64,000 bases of DNA from Paenibacillus sp. 453mf (GCF_900116105.1 NZ_FPAC01000007.1:93669-157668), one strand, 5' to 3'; shown: positions 25,656-35,382, counted from the first letter of the stretch. Notes: a model not told the origin generated them from the sequence alone. Numbers and translations are program-made.

Positions 25656-25706
25656 AGAGAGTCCCGAAGCTTCTGTCATGTGCAGAAGCCGGGACTCTTT
25701 TTTTTT
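25656..25706 (+). terminator. Terminator of the NifU-like gene
   Basis: AGAGTCCCG (25658-25666) pairs with CGGGACTCT (25690-25698), with GAAGC/GCTTC-like pairing inside, followed by T9. Confidence 0.9.
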
Positions 25707-25735
25707 GAGGTACTTCTGACTTCTGGCCTCTGTCT

Positions 25736-26506
25736 TCAATCCTTGATCGTTGGTCTTATCGGATCCAGCCCTCCGGAAATATCCATAATATTCCCTGTGA
25801 TAAAGTCCGATTGCTCCAGACATAAGAAATGAATGACACGTGCAACATCTTCTCCGCTGCCAGGTCTGCCTCGGGGAGTCTCTTCATCAACGAGCCCGCT
25901 GACCGCTTCAATCGTCATTTCCTTATGATCTCCTCTAATATCCCCCGGACAGATCATATTTACTGTAATCCCATATGGTGCTTCCTCAACGGCCAATGTC
26001 TTCGTGAAGGAAACAAGCCCTACCTTGGCAGCTGCATACACCGCTCGCTGCGGCCAGGATCTGGCCTCTCCTGCATGGCTGAATCCAAAGTGAATGATCC
26101 GGCCCCACTTCTTGCGCCGCATAGAAGGCAGCACCCGATGATCAAGAAGCATCGTACCTACTAAATTACCCTGCATCAGCATCATGATCTCTTCTTGCTT
26201 ATATTCAGCAAACAGCCTCCGCTCACGAATGAACGGTCCTGCATTGTTAATCAAAATGTCTACATCTCCAAGTTCCTGTTCAACCGTGGTGACGAGTCGC
26301 TCTGTATCATCCGCTATACAGACATCCGCTTGTACTGCAATACAACGCACACCAAGCTGCAAGATCTCTGCTTGAAGAGCTTCCGCTTCCTTTTTACTGT
26401 GCACATAGTTTAATGCTATATCGAAGCCTTCAGCAGCCAGCCGAAGAGCTGTCATCTTGCCAAGGCCCTTCGCACTTCCCGTAATAAGGGCGACTTTATT
26501 GTCCAA
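25736..26506 (-). CDS. SDR-family oxidoreductase
   Basis: Short-chain dehydrogenase/reductase of about 256 residues. Seen: NAD(P)-binding TGSAKGLGK near the N-terminus, NNAG (about 86-89), a Ser in FGFSHAG, the catalytic YAAAK, and the C-terminal ITGNIMDISGG. Substrate cannot be told; close in style to the FabG/YtkK group. The frame begins at 26527, but the TTG at 26506 is preferred, since AAGGAGGG lies directly upstream (short, about 4-nt, spacing). Single gene between two terminators. Confidence 0.88.
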   Translation of the reverse strand: MDNKVALITGSAKGLGKMTALRLAAEGFDIALNYVHSKKEAEALQAEILQLGVRCIAVQADVCIADDTERLVTTVEQELGDVDILINNAGPFIRERRLFAEYKQEEIMMLMQGNLVGTMLLDHRVLPSMRRKKWGRIIHFGFSHAGEARSWPQRAVYAAAKVGLVSFTKTLAVEEAPYGITVNMICPGDIRGDHKEMTIEAVSGLVDEETPRGRPGSGEDVARVIHFLCLEQSDFITGNIMDISGGLDPIRPTIKD

Positions 26507-26587
26507 ATCCCTTCCTCCTTCTAACAAGAGCGGTTACCTATTTCAGTATAATATAGGGAAGGACAGAAGGAAAGGAACGGCCATATG

Positions 26588-26640
26588 AAACAGTCCCGTC
26601 CGGCACTTTTTATTATCAAAGGACCGGACGGGACTGTTTA
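26588..26640 (-). terminator. Terminator of the metNPQ operon
   Basis: AAACAGTCCCGTCCGG (26588-26603) pairs perfectly with CCGGACGGGACTGTTT (26624-26639). The T-runs on both sides are short (T3), but the 16-bp stem just after metQ is very stable. Confidence 0.78.
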
Positions 26641-26658
26641 TCATTTTCAATTATTTAA

Positions 26659-27495
26659 TTAAAATGCAGGTACAATGGCTCCAGCATAATTATCTTCAAT
26701 GAATTGTTTAATCTCATCCGATTGAAGAGCATCGTTCAGTTTTTGAATCGCTTCATTGTCTTTGTTATCCTCACGAGATACGAGCAGGTTCGCATATGGT
26801 GAATTTGCATCTTCCAGGAAGAGTGCATCTTCCAGTGGGTTCAAGTCTGCTTCAAGTGCATAGTTGACGTTGATAACGGCAAGCTCTACTTCACCCAGCT
26901 GACGAGGAAGCATCGCTGCATCCATTTCGATAATTTCCAGGTTTTTTGGATTCTCTGCAATATCGCTGATCTTGGATTCAATGTTCGTGTTGTCTGTTAA
27001 TTTGATGATGCCGTTCTTGTCCAGAAGAATAAGGGCACGACCGCCGTTTGTTGCATCGTTCGGAATGGCAATCTTCGCACCGTCCTGCAGCTCATCTGCA
27101 GAAGTAATCGTATTCGAGTATGCACCAAGCGGCTCAACATGTACCGGATTCAGAGCAGTCAGCTTAAGACCACGAGTCTCAATTTCGTTATCCAGGTAAG
27201 GCTTGTGCTGGAAGAAGTTCGCGTCAAGCTGACCTTCATCAAGCTGTACGTTTGGCTGTACATAATCGTTGAAAGTGACAATTTCCAAGTTAACGCCCTG
27301 CTCTTCAAGGATCGGTTTAACTTGCTCCAGAATTTCAGCATGTGGAACCGGTGTTGCACCGACTTTCAAGGTTACTGTTTCTTCTGTGCTTCCCGCGCCT
27401 TCACTGCCTGTTGTATCGGGAGCGGAATCATTGCCGCAAGCTGCCAGTACCAGAACCAGAGTTAGAGTTAATGCAGATAAGAACCATTTTTTCAT
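26659..27495 (-). CDS. metQ: Methionine ABC transporter substrate-binding lipoprotein
   Basis: Captures methionine outside the membrane for MetNP. Seen: signal peptide with lipobox LAAC (Cys20), then NlpA/MetQ family segments KVGATPVPHAEIL, NFFQHKPYLDNE and AIPNDATNGGRAL. 278 residues, typical. The frame opens 26 codons earlier, but the ATG at 27495 has AGGAGGG about 8 bases upstream and starts the lipoprotein signal directly. Last gene of metN-metP-metQ, under the SAM riboswitch. Confidence 0.96.
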   Translation of the reverse strand: MKKWFLSALTLTLVLVLAACGNDSAPDTTGSEGAGSTEETVTLKVGATPVPHAEILEQVKPILEEQGVNLEIVTFNDYVQPNVQLDEGQLDANFFQHKPYLDNEIETRGLKLTALNPVHVEPLGAYSNTITSADELQDGAKIAIPNDATNGGRALILLDKNGIIKLTDNTNIESKISDIAENPKNLEIIEMDAAMLPRQLGEVELAVINVNYALEADLNPLEDALFLEDANSPYANLLVSREDNKDNEAIQKLNDALQSDEIKQFIEDNYAGAIVPAF

Positions 27496-27613
27496 TACAG
27501 ATGACCCTCCTATATATAATCTCGATATATGTGATAAAGGATGAACCATACAACGTCCATGCCCTAAATCCAATAGAACTCTTATTTCAAATAAATAACT
27601 TGCTATTTCCCTA

Positions 27614-28282
27614 TTATTTTCGAGTAAAGTGCTTCACCAAGCGATCCCCAATCATCTGCAGCGCTTGTACGAGCACGATCATGATAATAACGGCAACGAT
27701 CATAACTTCATTCTCATAGCGGAAATATCCATAGTTGACGGCAAGAGCGCCCAGTCCTCCACCACCGACCATACCCGACATGGCTGTATAGGATACAAGC
27801 GTTACGATGGTGATTGTCATCCCTGCAAGCAAGCCTGGCAGGGATTCCGGCATGAGCACCTTCCAGATAATCTGTCCGGTGGATGCCCCCATCGCCTGTG
27901 AAGCTTCAATGACACCTCGATCTACTTCACGAAGTGAAGTTTCAACAAGTCTGGCAAAGAACGGCGCTGCACCCACGACGAGTGGGGGAATGGTACCGAG
28001 CACACCTATCGCTGTTCCTACGATTTCTTTCGTAATCGGAATCATGGCCACGATCAGAATGATGAACGGAACGGAGCGCAGAATGTTCACGATCACAGAC
28101 AGCACACTGTAAACAGCTCGGCTGAATCCAGATGTGGAACGGGAAGTCATGAACAAAATAATGCCCAGCGGAAGACCAATAATGAAAGTGAATATTCCGG
28201 AGGCGCCCAGCATTTTGAGTGTATCCATCGTGGCCTTCTGGAATTCATCCCAGTTGATGACGGAAAAATCAAGCCCCATCAT
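27614..28282 (-). CDS. metP: Methionine ABC transporter permease
   Basis: Inner-membrane channel subunit of the methionine importer (MetI/MetP). 222 residues with about five spans; the ABC-contact EAA loop is visible as [20 protein letters not shown]. Its ATGA start overlaps the end of metN by 4 nt, giving coupled translation. metQ follows after about 118 nt. Confidence 0.95.
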   Translation of the reverse strand: MMGLDFSVINWDEFQKATMDTLKMLGASGIFTFIIGLPLGIILFMTSRSTSGFSRAVYSVLSVIVNILRSVPFIILIVAMIPITKEIVGTAIGVLGTIPPLVVGAAPFFARLVETSLREVDRGVIEASQAMGASTGQIIWKVLMPESLPGLLAGMTITIVTLVSYTAMSGMVGGGGLGALAVNYGYFRYENEVMIVAVIIMIVLVQALQMIGDRLVKHFTRK

Positions 28283-29295
28283 GCCATCACCTCCACTTCA
28301 AGACCCTGTGACACAAGCTCATCTATTGTACTGCGAATCAGCTCAGGTGGCCCTTCAAGTCTCACCGTAAGCTGTCCATAAGGCACTTGCTTAATGGTTG
28401 AGATTGTACCTTGAAGGATCGCAAAATCGATACCAAGCCTTCTAGCCGTCTGCGACAGAATCGAGTCATAAGTCTTGCTCCCGAGGAACGTAATTTTGAC
28501 CGTTTGGGAATACTCCAAATGCGTCGCCATAATGGCTTCTCCGAGCAGGTCGCCCGAATCCGTTTCGCGTAAAATAAAGTCCTGGGTTACAGGATGCTGT
28601 GGCTTGAGGAATACTTCCGTTACCGGGCCCTCTTCCACGATACCGCCCTGATGAATGACGGCGACACGATCACAGATCGATTGAATAACATGCATTTCAT
28701 GCGTAATCAGTACAATCGTCAGATTAAAGCGTTTATTGATATCCAGCAGAAGCTTAAGTATGGAATTCGTTGTCTGCGGGTCCAGTGCTGAGGTTGCCTC
28801 ATCACATAGCAGCACTTCCGGGTCGCTAGCCAGCGCACGTGCGATGCCAACGCGCTGCTTCTGACCGCCCGACAGCTGGGAAGGATACTTTTTACTATGC
28901 TCGGTAAGGCCGACCAGCTCTAGCAGCTCCTTCACTTTACGATCGACTTCCGCCTGACTTGTCTTCGCCAGCCGTAGAGGAAACGCGATGTTATCAAATA
29001 CAGTAGCTGAACTAAGTAGATTGAAGTGCTGAAAGATCATTCCGATCTTGCGGCGCTTCGCCTGCAGCTGCTGTTTGCCAAGCCTCGTCATGTTCATACC
29101 ACCGACCCATACCTCACCGGCTGTAGGTCGCTCAAGCAGATTAATCAAGCGAATCAGCGTACTCTTTCCAGCACCGGAATGACCGATGACGCCGAAGATT
29201 TCACCTTTTTGGATGGACAGATTAAGCCCGGACAAGGCCGTAGTCACCTGTTTTCCTTTGCCGTAGTCCTTTTTAATATTTTTAAGTTCAATCAA
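28279..29295 (-). CDS. metN: Methionine ABC transporter ATP-binding protein
   Basis: ATPase of the methionine importer. Seen: Walker [11 protein letters not shown]-loop region, signature LSGGQKQR, Walker [12 protein letters not shown] and switch ITHEMH; the C-terminal NIL domain (about 260-338) senses methionine in the family. The frame begins at 29322, but a TTG at 29295 follows AAGGAGG by nine bases and gives the MetN-type N-terminus (IELKNIKK), so it is chosen; 338 residues then matches the family. First gene of the operon, behind a SAM-I riboswitch. Confidence 0.95.
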   Translation of the reverse strand: MIELKNIKKDYGKGKQVTTALSGLNLSIQKGEIFGVIGHSGAGKSTLIRLINLLERPTAGEVWVGGMNMTRLGKQQLQAKRRKIGMIFQHFNLLSSATVFDNIAFPLRLAKTSQAEVDRKVKELLELVGLTEHSKKYPSQLSGGQKQRVGIARALASDPEVLLCDEATSALDPQTTNSILKLLLDINKRFNLTIVLITHEMHVIQSICDRVAVIHQGGIVEEGPVTEVFLKPQHPVTQDFILRETDSGDLLGEAIMATHLEYSQTVKITFLGSKTYDSILSQTARRLGIDFAILQGTISTIKQVPYGQLTVRLEGPPELIRSTIDELVSQGLEVEVMA

Positions 29296-29422
29296 AACTA
29301 GGTACCTCCTTACTTGCTGCAATCCGTTCTTCTCTATGTCAGAGCTTCTATTTCTTTACACTTGTTTTACCCGTATGCCTTGCTTTCTACCCGAACCCAT
29401 CCGGAAGAATATCCGAAAAGAT

Positions 29423-29466
29423 AAAAAAGAAAAAGCCCCTTTTTGCTAGACAAAAAGGAGCTTTTT
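29423..29466 (-). terminator. Riboswitch-controlled terminator of metNPQ
   Basis: AAAAAGCTCCTTTTTG and CAAAAAGGGGCTTTTT pair on the minus strand (29430-29466), followed by a T-rich run. It lies between the SAM aptamer and metN, the expression platform of an S-box. Confidence 0.88.
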
Positions 29467-29482
29467 ATAATTAAGCGATTCC

Positions 29483-29628
29483 TTCTCATCTGCCAAGACC
29501 AGTAAGTAACCTTACGGTCTTGAAGGATTTAGCACCATGTCATTCTTGTACAGCAGTCTTATTGACTGCAATAAAGAATCGGTTGCCGGGCTTCATAGGG
29601 CCTGTCCCTCCGCCACTCTCGATAAGAA
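29483..29628 (-). promoter_or_regulatory. SAM-I riboswitch (S-box)
   Basis: Minus-strand sequence shows the invariant S-box pieces in order: CTTATCGAGAG, GGCGGAGGGAC, the CCTATGAAGCCCGGCAACC core, a GGTGCTAAATCC segment, and the closing GATGAGAAGG, whose P1 arms TTCTTATC (29621-29628) and GATGAGAA (29483-29490) pair. High SAM should favour the downstream terminator and shut off metNPQ. Confidence 0.96.
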
Positions 29629-29759
29629 CATATATGCAATTGTGTGTTTAACTTTTAACTCACTTATTCATTTCAGCGTTTTTCAGAAACTAAGTGAAAG
29701 TATAGAATAATTCACACCACTTGTCAAAGGAAAATATTACATTATTTTTATCGGATTTC

Positions 29760-30491
29760 TTATGATGAGGTTGGTATCTTGGATGTGCTCCTCTGCCAGT
29801 TGTTATTAATATAATCAAATGCAGCAATCACGCTCTTGGATACAAGCTCAAGTCCAAGCTCCAGGTCCTGTGTAAATGACCTCAGATCCTCCAGCTCAAT
29901 TTTACCGTGGAGGGTTTGATGCTTCTGCCACAGATCATCCACCATCTCAACATTCATATGATGAATTTCTGTATTTCTTCGTTTTTTGAGACGATTCATT
30001 GAGTCTGAATATTGATCTTTAAGATCGTTTAGCTCCTGAACGAGCGGCATATGCTGCTTCAAATATTCAAATTGACGAAGAACTGTAAAGTAGGAGAAAT
30101 GCACTTTCACTTTGGAAGTATGAAGATCATACCAGTCATCCAGCAAGTTCCCAAGCTTGTCCAGGATGGCAAACATGCGGATAAAGCCATCTTTGTAAAA
30201 ATAAACATAACGTGCGTAATCCGCCTTCTCATCAGGTGCCATATCTTCTGTAGAGGAGGAATGAACTTTACCGGCAAAGAAAGAGGCGGCAAAAGTGCTC
30301 TGCTCCAGTTCATCAAGCGAGGTCATCAGACCTCTGGTCCAAATATCGAGCTTGCGATAATCGTGCGAAGGGTCGTTGCCTCTATCTATGGCAGCTCCAA
30401 GCAGCTGCAGTGTCTTCGCCATGGTATCCATGGCTTCTTTTAGTTCTCCGGTGTTAACTCGGGCGGGCTCCCCTAATAAGGTTCGAAGCAT
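29760..30491 (-). CDS. HEPN-domain protein (Cthe_2314-like)
   Basis: A 243-residue all-helical protein. The segment RRNTEIHH (about 170-177) holds the R-x4-H motif typical of HEPN ribonuclease-fold domains, and the flanking helices fit the Cthe_2314-like HEPN group often seen in Paenibacillus. Function is unknown. No partner nucleotidyltransferase (MNT) gene is adjacent, so a toxin-antitoxin role is not supported. Ribosome site AGGAGG is 8 bases before the ATG. It lies downstream of ctaA on the same strand, separated by 204 bp with a hairpin lacking a T-run. Confidence 0.7.
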   Translation of the reverse strand: MLRTLLGEPARVNTGELKEAMDTMAKTLQLLGAAIDRGNDPSHDYRKLDIWTRGLMTSLDELEQSTFAASFFAGKVHSSSTEDMAPDEKADYARYVYFYKDGFIRMFAILDKLGNLLDDWYDLHTSKVKVHFSYFTVLRQFEYLKQHMPLVQELNDLKDQYSDSMNRLKKRRNTEIHHMNVEMVDDLWQKHQTLHGKIELEDLRSFTQDLELGLELVSKSVIAAFDYINNNWQRSTSKIPTSS

Positions 30492-30695
30492 ATGCGTGTC
30501 CTCCTGTGCATCCTGTAAAGCTTATGTTTCCCGAACTCTGCATCTCACAACCATAACTTTATCCTGACGGATGAAACGATGGATAGAAGTGAGTTCATGC
30601 AATATATGTACAAACGCCAAAGTTATGTATGCCGGGCAGCAGATGACTGCCCGAAATGATATGAAACGATGAACTTCTCTTCCGGCTTAGTTCTG

Positions 30696-31646
30696 TTACA
30701 GCTTATTACTGCCCGCTGGCTTCGCCAGTCTCCAAACGACATAGCTCATATAACACAGCATGCCGAACAAGACGGCAATAATGGTCATATGTGCCAGTAC
30801 GACGAACATGTAGATTTCAGGACGATTCATGGTAAGCATTAATCCAACACCAGAGAGTACCTGAAGAACAATTAGACCGATCGCAGATAGGCCAAGCACC
30901 TGCATTTCCCGATTATTCTTATGGTGACGATAAGCATAATGACTGAGCACGGCAACGACAGCAACAAGCAGAAACGCAGCAGCCCGGTGCATAAAGGCTA
31001 TGCCGACTCCGCCAGACAACTCAGGCACAACTTCTCCATTACATAGTGGGAAGCCGGAGCATCCGCCTGCAGAGCTCGTGTGACTTACAAAAGCGCCCGT
31101 ATACACAACAACGTAGGCATAGATAGCTGTAATCCATACGAGATTGCGGAACCCCTTGCTGACACGGGGCAGTCTGTCAAACCGCTCAAGACCACCGAAT
31201 TTCTCTTCCTGTCTGGCTCCAAGCGTTGTCATGAGTGCACCTGCTAGCGAGATAAAAGCAAACCCAAGATGCAGAGCCATCACGGGTGGAGATTGGGAGA
31301 AGACAACGGCGAGTGCGCCCATGGCTCCTTGAATAATGACAAATATTAACGTCAATAGCGCAAAAATCTGTAAATCGCGGCGTTTCTTGCTGTACAACCA
31401 GAATAGTACAAAGGTCGCAACCGCAAGCAGCCCAGCTGTTGAACTCACAATTCGATGGGAGTACTCAATGAGCGAAGCAATCGTGTGTGCCGGTACAAAT
31501 TTACCATGACATAGCGGCCACTCATTGCCGCAGCCAAGCCCGGATTCTGTCCGGGTAACGACACCGCCGCCGAACGTGGCAAAGAACATGAATACGGTCG
31601 TCACGAGACTGACCCATTTTAACAATTTGATATGTTTCAACTTCAT
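30696..31646 (-). CDS. ctaA: Heme A synthase
   Basis: Oxidises the methyl of heme O to formyl, making heme A for aa3 oxidase. 316 residues with eight predicted spans. Seen: the Gram-positive disulfide pair Cys39/Cys46 (GLGCGNEWPLCHG), Glu61-His64 in EYSHR, conserved His in HLGFAF, a second Cys pair in CSGFPLC, FMHR and LAHM. The substrate heme O comes from CtaB, at 51159. Not linked to ctaB here. Strongly supported. Confidence 0.96.
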   Translation of the reverse strand: MKLKHIKLLKWVSLVTTVFMFFATFGGGVVTRTESGLGCGNEWPLCHGKFVPAHTIASLIEYSHRIVSSTAGLLAVATFVLFWLYSKKRRDLQIFALLTLIFVIIQGAMGALAVVFSQSPPVMALHLGFAFISLAGALMTTLGARQEEKFGGLERFDRLPRVSKGFRNLVWITAIYAYVVVYTGAFVSHTSSAGGCSGFPLCNGEVVPELSGGVGIAFMHRAAAFLLVAVVAVLSHYAYRHHKNNREMQVLGLSAIGLIVLQVLSGVGLMLTMNRPEIYMFVVLAHMTIIAVLFGMLCYMSYVVWRLAKPAGSNKL

Positions 31647-31821
31647 TCACCTGCTGTTTTGAAATATGGCGAAGCTATCCATCAGCTCTTGTTCAATTAT
31701 AACGGATAAAAGAATCTCCGGCATAAACCGATTGTGACAAAATGTTAACGTCCTAACATTCATTTCATACCACCCTAAGTTTCTTAAGGCAGAGTATATC
31801 TCAGTATATCCATCAGGACAC

Positions 31822-31859
31822 AGCAAAACACCGTTCTCTTAGTTAGAAGGAGAACGGTG
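31822..31859 (-). terminator. Terminator of the thioredoxin-like gene
   Basis: ACACCGTTCTC (31827-31837) and GAGAACGGTGT (31849-31859), 11-bp perfect stem, with a T4 run in minus orientation. Confidence 0.85.
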
Positions 31860-31875
31860 TAATTTTTCGAGCCTC

Positions 31876-32220
31876 TTATTTATGAATGGACTTGTACACT
31901 TCGACCGCACGTTCCAGGAAGGTCTCAATCTCTTCGCGTGATTTGCGATTCTTATTAACAAAACGAATCAGTTCCCGGCCATCGGTGTAAGCAACAAAGC
32001 TGGGAATGCCCAGAATATTCTGCTCCTGGCTGACCTCCTCCACTTTATCGACATCGACTTGAATGAGCGATAAGGAATCGGCATATTTCTCCTCGACCTC
32101 AGGCATGAATGGATTGATATAGGTGCAGTCACCGCACCAATCCGCCTTAAATACAGCAACAGTCAGGTTAGAGGATTGGATAGACACATCAAACTCAGCT
32201 TTGGAATTCATTAGTTTCAT
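31876..32220 (-). CDS. Thioredoxin-family protein with CGDC active site
   Basis: 114-residue single thioredoxin fold. The redox motif is WCGDC (about 28-32) instead of WCGPC, and the cis-proline segment is IPSF. Cytosolic, since no signal peptide is present. The unusual Asp in the motif should raise or alter the redox potential compared with TrxA at 6015; its partner is unknown. The gene is single and divergent from the DUF2515 gene at 32345. Ribosome site AAGGAAG lies about 6 bases before the ATG. Confidence 0.88.
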   Translation of the reverse strand: MKLMNSKAEFDVSIQSSNLTVAVFKADWCGDCTYINPFMPEVEEKYADSLSLIQVDVDKVEEVSQEQNILGIPSFVAYTDGRELIRFVNKNRKSREEIETFLERAVEVYKSIHK

Positions 32221-32344
32221 CGTTTATCTTCCTTTCTGCTATGGATCTTTATATTACCCTTAGTGAAGCAAACAATGGAGTGGAAGTCAAATTTTGTGTG
32301 CATACTATAGCAAAGTGAGTCGATTCGACGAAAGGGAGATATTG

Positions 32345-33631
32345 ATGATGGACAATCAAGATTATAAAGCGCAGCCGAAGCCTTCCATTTGGCAGTTGAT
32401 GACAACGATTCCGGTCACAGTCAAAGAAATGATCACTGGGAAAAAATCAGCCTGGGAAGCATCCAAGAAGCTGCGTCATCCATTTCTCTCCCTGACGTGG
32501 CAGACGTCTTCTGCCGTGCAGGTTCAGCATCAGCTTGAGCATATGATGGCAAGTATGAGAACGTCTGGCGTTCAGACGGCCTCCCTTCGGAGCAGCCAGC
32601 TTGACCCATACAGTGTAGAGGAGCTTGAGCTCGTACAAGAGATTAAAGAGCTGACAAGATATCACAACCAAAGCAATGTCTCCAGAACAGCAGCCTACCT
32701 CGCCTGCTATAAGTCTTATCCGGAGCTGCACTGGGCACTGCTCGCCCACTTCGTATCCCGGAACGGTGGATACAATATGACAGATCTACGCAGCGGATTG
32801 CTGAAAACAATACTGAATGACCAAGAAAAAGAAAGGGTATACCTGCTGCTTGAACGGTGCAATGCCCTTATTTTTCAGGATGCCTACCCTCAGCTGCTGC
32901 TATATATGAAAAGTAAGGAAAAGGGCCGGAGCTACTTTCATTTGCTATCGGAATTTCACGTTTCATCCTTTATGGTACCCTTCTGGGAGCAATTCTGGCT
33001 AAATAGGGACAGTGCACTGCTGACGGTCGGACTCATCATTAATGAACAGAATTATATCGAGTACCGTGTCATTCGCAATCCGTTCTACCAGCACCATGTC
33101 ACTTCTACTCTGTCCTTCCGCTCTCATGAAATTGCCGGGCTCAACCATATGGTCATTCCGCTCGGCCTCAATCAGGAGCTCGTTGGATTGACCTTGTCAA
33201 ATTTCAGAAAGTTGCATGAGCGGATTCATTTTGGCAAGAATCTGTATGCTCTGCTATTCGGACACGAACAAGTGCTGGACCGGGCTGCGGCTTATGCCTC
33301 TGCCGTCCCTCATGAAGGCTCAAGAAGCGAATATTGGCCTAAATTCTTTACAAATCAAAAAGGACTCTCTACACATGAGACTCTCGTATCTCCTATGCTA
33401 AGTCGAAATGAAGAACTGCCTTCAGGGAACAAGCTGTACAGCCCTACGTTATTGAACGTTTGGCATGATCTGCCTTATGAGAAAATATCACGAGAAGACT
33501 GGCTGACTCAAACCGATAGTCTTGGTCATCTCACACTTCCAAGACGGCCCAAGCTGTTCGAGATCAGCCATGAGCATAGGAGCAGTCTATCCAAGCTGGC
33601 AATGATCCACGACCTGGATCGATTGATATAG
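32345..33631 (+). CDS. DUF2515 family protein (YppC-like)
   Basis: 428-residue soluble protein, mostly helical. The segment YHNQSNVSRTAAYLACYKSYPELHWALLAHFVSRNGGYNMTD-type core (around residue 100-140, quoted only in part: NVSRTAAYL, HWALLAHFVSRNGG) is characteristic of DUF2515, represented by YppC of B. subtilis. Function is unknown. The frame opens 17 codons upstream; the ATG at 32345 follows AAAGGGAG by 6 bases and is chosen, with a second ATG directly after it. Followed by a strong terminator. The family assignment is from memory. Confidence 0.78.
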   Translation: MMDNQDYKAQPKPSIWQLMTTIPVTVKEMITGKKSAWEASKKLRHPFLSLTWQTSSAVQVQHQLEHMMASMRTSGVQTASLRSSQLDPYSVEELELVQEIKELTRYHNQSNVSRTAAYLACYKSYPELHWALLAHFVSRNGGYNMTDLRSGLLKTILNDQEKERVYLLLERCNALIFQDAYPQLLLYMKSKEKGRSYFHLLSEFHVSSFMVPFWEQFWLNRDSALLTVGLIINEQNYIEYRVIRNPFYQHHVTSTLSFRSHEIAGLNHMVIPLGLNQELVGLTLSNFRKLHERIHFGKNLYALLFGHEQVLDRAAAYASAVPHEGSRSEYWPKFFTNQKGLSTHETLVSPMLSRNEELPSGNKLYSPTLLNVWHDLPYEKISREDWLTQTDSLGHLTLPRRPKLFEISHEHRSSLSKLAMIHDLDRLI

Positions 33632-33641
33632 ATAGCAAAAA

Positions 33642-33683
33642 GCATCGTTTCACTCACGTGGTGAGGAAACGATGCCTTTTTTT
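33642..33683 (+). terminator. Terminator of the DUF2515 gene
   Basis: GCATCGTTTC (33642-33651) pairs with GAAACGATGC (33666-33675); T7 follows. Confidence 0.92.
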
Positions 33684-33714
33684 CTATATAGTAAATGTTC
33701 AAATCCTCGCCCTG

Positions 33715-35346
33715 TTACCCTCTTGCTCCCTGATTACCAGAACGCTTCAATCTCATAAGCGGGCGGAGCACCTTCTGAACGATACGCGGATAACTCTTCA
33801 GCTCGTCCTCTCGCAATACGCCGAGAAGTATGAGCAGAGCAAAGTAGCTGATAAGAACAGCCAGCCCAACGATTCCGCAGTTAATCAAGTAAGCAAGTCT
33901 AGACGGCATCAGCTCAGCCATTGGCAGCCCTAATTGATGGAGCCCGTATCCTATTCCTGCCGAGAGCACGACCGTCGCAGCAAATCCTGCCCACCTCTTG
34001 CCAAGGATGGAGAAGCTGACTGTTTTCTTCAGAACACGAACATTTAGTACCGTTATGATGAGGAATGCGAGACCTGTAGAGGCGATGATACCATAGATGC
34101 CGAAGAACGGCGCAAGCGCAAAGCTTGCGGCAAGCTTCACCACAATCCCGATAAAGACGGTAACCATCGTCAGTTTGGGTTTGCCGATTCCAAGCAGGAT
34201 GGAATTCGATGTCATCATCGTAATCTGGAATATCGTTCCGAACGTCAGCATAGCAACCACACCGGCACCTTCCAAAGTACTGAACAGCAGTCCATTAATG
34301 GAATAGGCAGCAACGGTAAGTGCAATGACCATCGGCATGCCTGTCATGATAGCAATTCGCATCGCCAGGGTAACCTGTCCGCGCAGATGACTTTCATCTT
34401 TTCTGGCATACGCAGCCGCAATAATAGGGATTAGTGACTGACTAAGCGCAATGGCCAGAATCGGAGGAATCCCCGCCACCGGCTGGGCCCGATTCGTTAA
34501 GATCCCTAGCAGATTCGTAGCCGCATCTGATCCGACATCACCGCTGATGAGCGGTTTAATGATGGAGGAATCAATGAAATTCACTACAGGCACCGCAAGG
34601 GATGACAATACGATAGGAATCGATAGCGTAAAGATATCACGGTAGATGCGTGATAATGGAACCTGCGTATTGGCATGCAGTGCAAGTCCCATCGACTGGT
34701 CCTTGCGGGACTGCTTAAATGCAAAGTACATCATCACTGCAAAAGCCCCGATACTGCCAAGCACTCCTCCAAAGGAAGCACCTGCCGCTACCTCTTCATC
34801 TGCATATCCAAGCCGCAAGAGAATGAATGCAAGCAGAATCGCCGTTCCCACTCGGGCGAATTGCTCCACAATTTGCGAGATACCCCCAGCCGTCATATTG
34901 TTACGGCCCTGGAAGTATCCTCGCATCATGGCAATGGTCGGAAACAGCAGCAATGCAGGAGCCAGCGCTCGAATTGCTGTCGATGCCTCCGGGACCTGAG
35001 CAATATAGGTTGCGTAGAATGGAGCGAGCGACCATAAGAGAATGGTCATGACGATTCCGGCAAAAGCAGCGAAGATGAGCGCAGCTTGATATACTCTTTT
35101 GGCATCCTGCGGCTTATCTAGCGCATAGCGTTCAGATACCATTTTACTGAGCGTGCTCGGAATTCCTGCTGTGGCTACTGTAAGAAGCATAAGGTAGACG
35201 CTGTTAGCGACACCGAATGAAGCGTCCCCCACAGGTCCGAGCAGATGCTCAAGCGGAACTCGCTGAACAAGGCCCAGCAAGCGCGCGACTAGTGCCGCAG
35301 CAGCCAGAATCAGCGTCCCCTTAATAAATGATTCTTTCTTAGACAA
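33715..35346 (-). CDS. Lipid II flippase-type transporter (YtgP/MurJ of Bacillus, MOP superfamily)
   Basis: 543-residue membrane protein with about 14 spans. Seen: N-terminal RLLGLVQRVPLEHLLGP, GYFQGRNNM in the first half, and a second half with LLGIGKPKL. Length and these segments match B. subtilis YtgP (544 aa), shown in that species to act as a MurJ-type flippase for the peptidoglycan precursor lipid II; SpoVB and Wzx flippases are related alternatives. Ribosome site AAGGGAAAG is about 6 bases before the ATG. It faces the DUF2515 gene. The three class B PBPs upstream at 40-47 kb would use the translocated precursor. Confidence 0.85.
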   Translation of the reverse strand: MSKKESFIKGTLILAAAALVARLLGLVQRVPLEHLLGPVGDASFGVANSVYLMLLTVATAGIPSTLSKMVSERYALDKPQDAKRVYQAALIFAAFAGIVMTILLWSLAPFYATYIAQVPEASTAIRALAPALLLFPTIAMMRGYFQGRNNMTAGGISQIVEQFARVGTAILLAFILLRLGYADEEVAAGASFGGVLGSIGAFAVMMYFAFKQSRKDQSMGLALHANTQVPLSRIYRDIFTLSIPIVLSSLAVPVVNFIDSSIIKPLISGDVGSDAATNLLGILTNRAQPVAGIPPILAIALSQSLIPIIAAAYARKDESHLRGQVTLAMRIAIMTGMPMVIALTVAAYSINGLLFSTLEGAGVVAMLTFGTIFQITMMTSNSILLGIGKPKLTMVTVFIGIVVKLAASFALAPFFGIYGIIASTGLAFLIITVLNVRVLKKTVSFSILGKRWAGFAATVVLSAGIGYGLHQLGLPMAELMPSRLAYLINCGIVGLAVLISYFALLILLGVLREDELKSYPRIVQKVLRPLMRLKRSGNQGARG

Positions 35347-35382
35347 AACGTTCTTTCCCTTCTTCCTTCCCCGTGCGAAGCG

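Noticed and set aside
29760-30491. HEPN gene as part of a toxin-antitoxin pair
   Set aside because: No adjacent antitoxin or nucleotidyltransferase gene on either side.
30633-30653. Hairpin CGGGCAG/CTGCCCG after ctaA
   Set aside because: Good 7-bp stem but no T-run on the minus strand; not called a terminator.
30579-30659. 26-codon plus-strand frame between ctaA and the HEPN gene
   Set aside because: No clear ribosome site and it ends in a hairpin; too weak to call.
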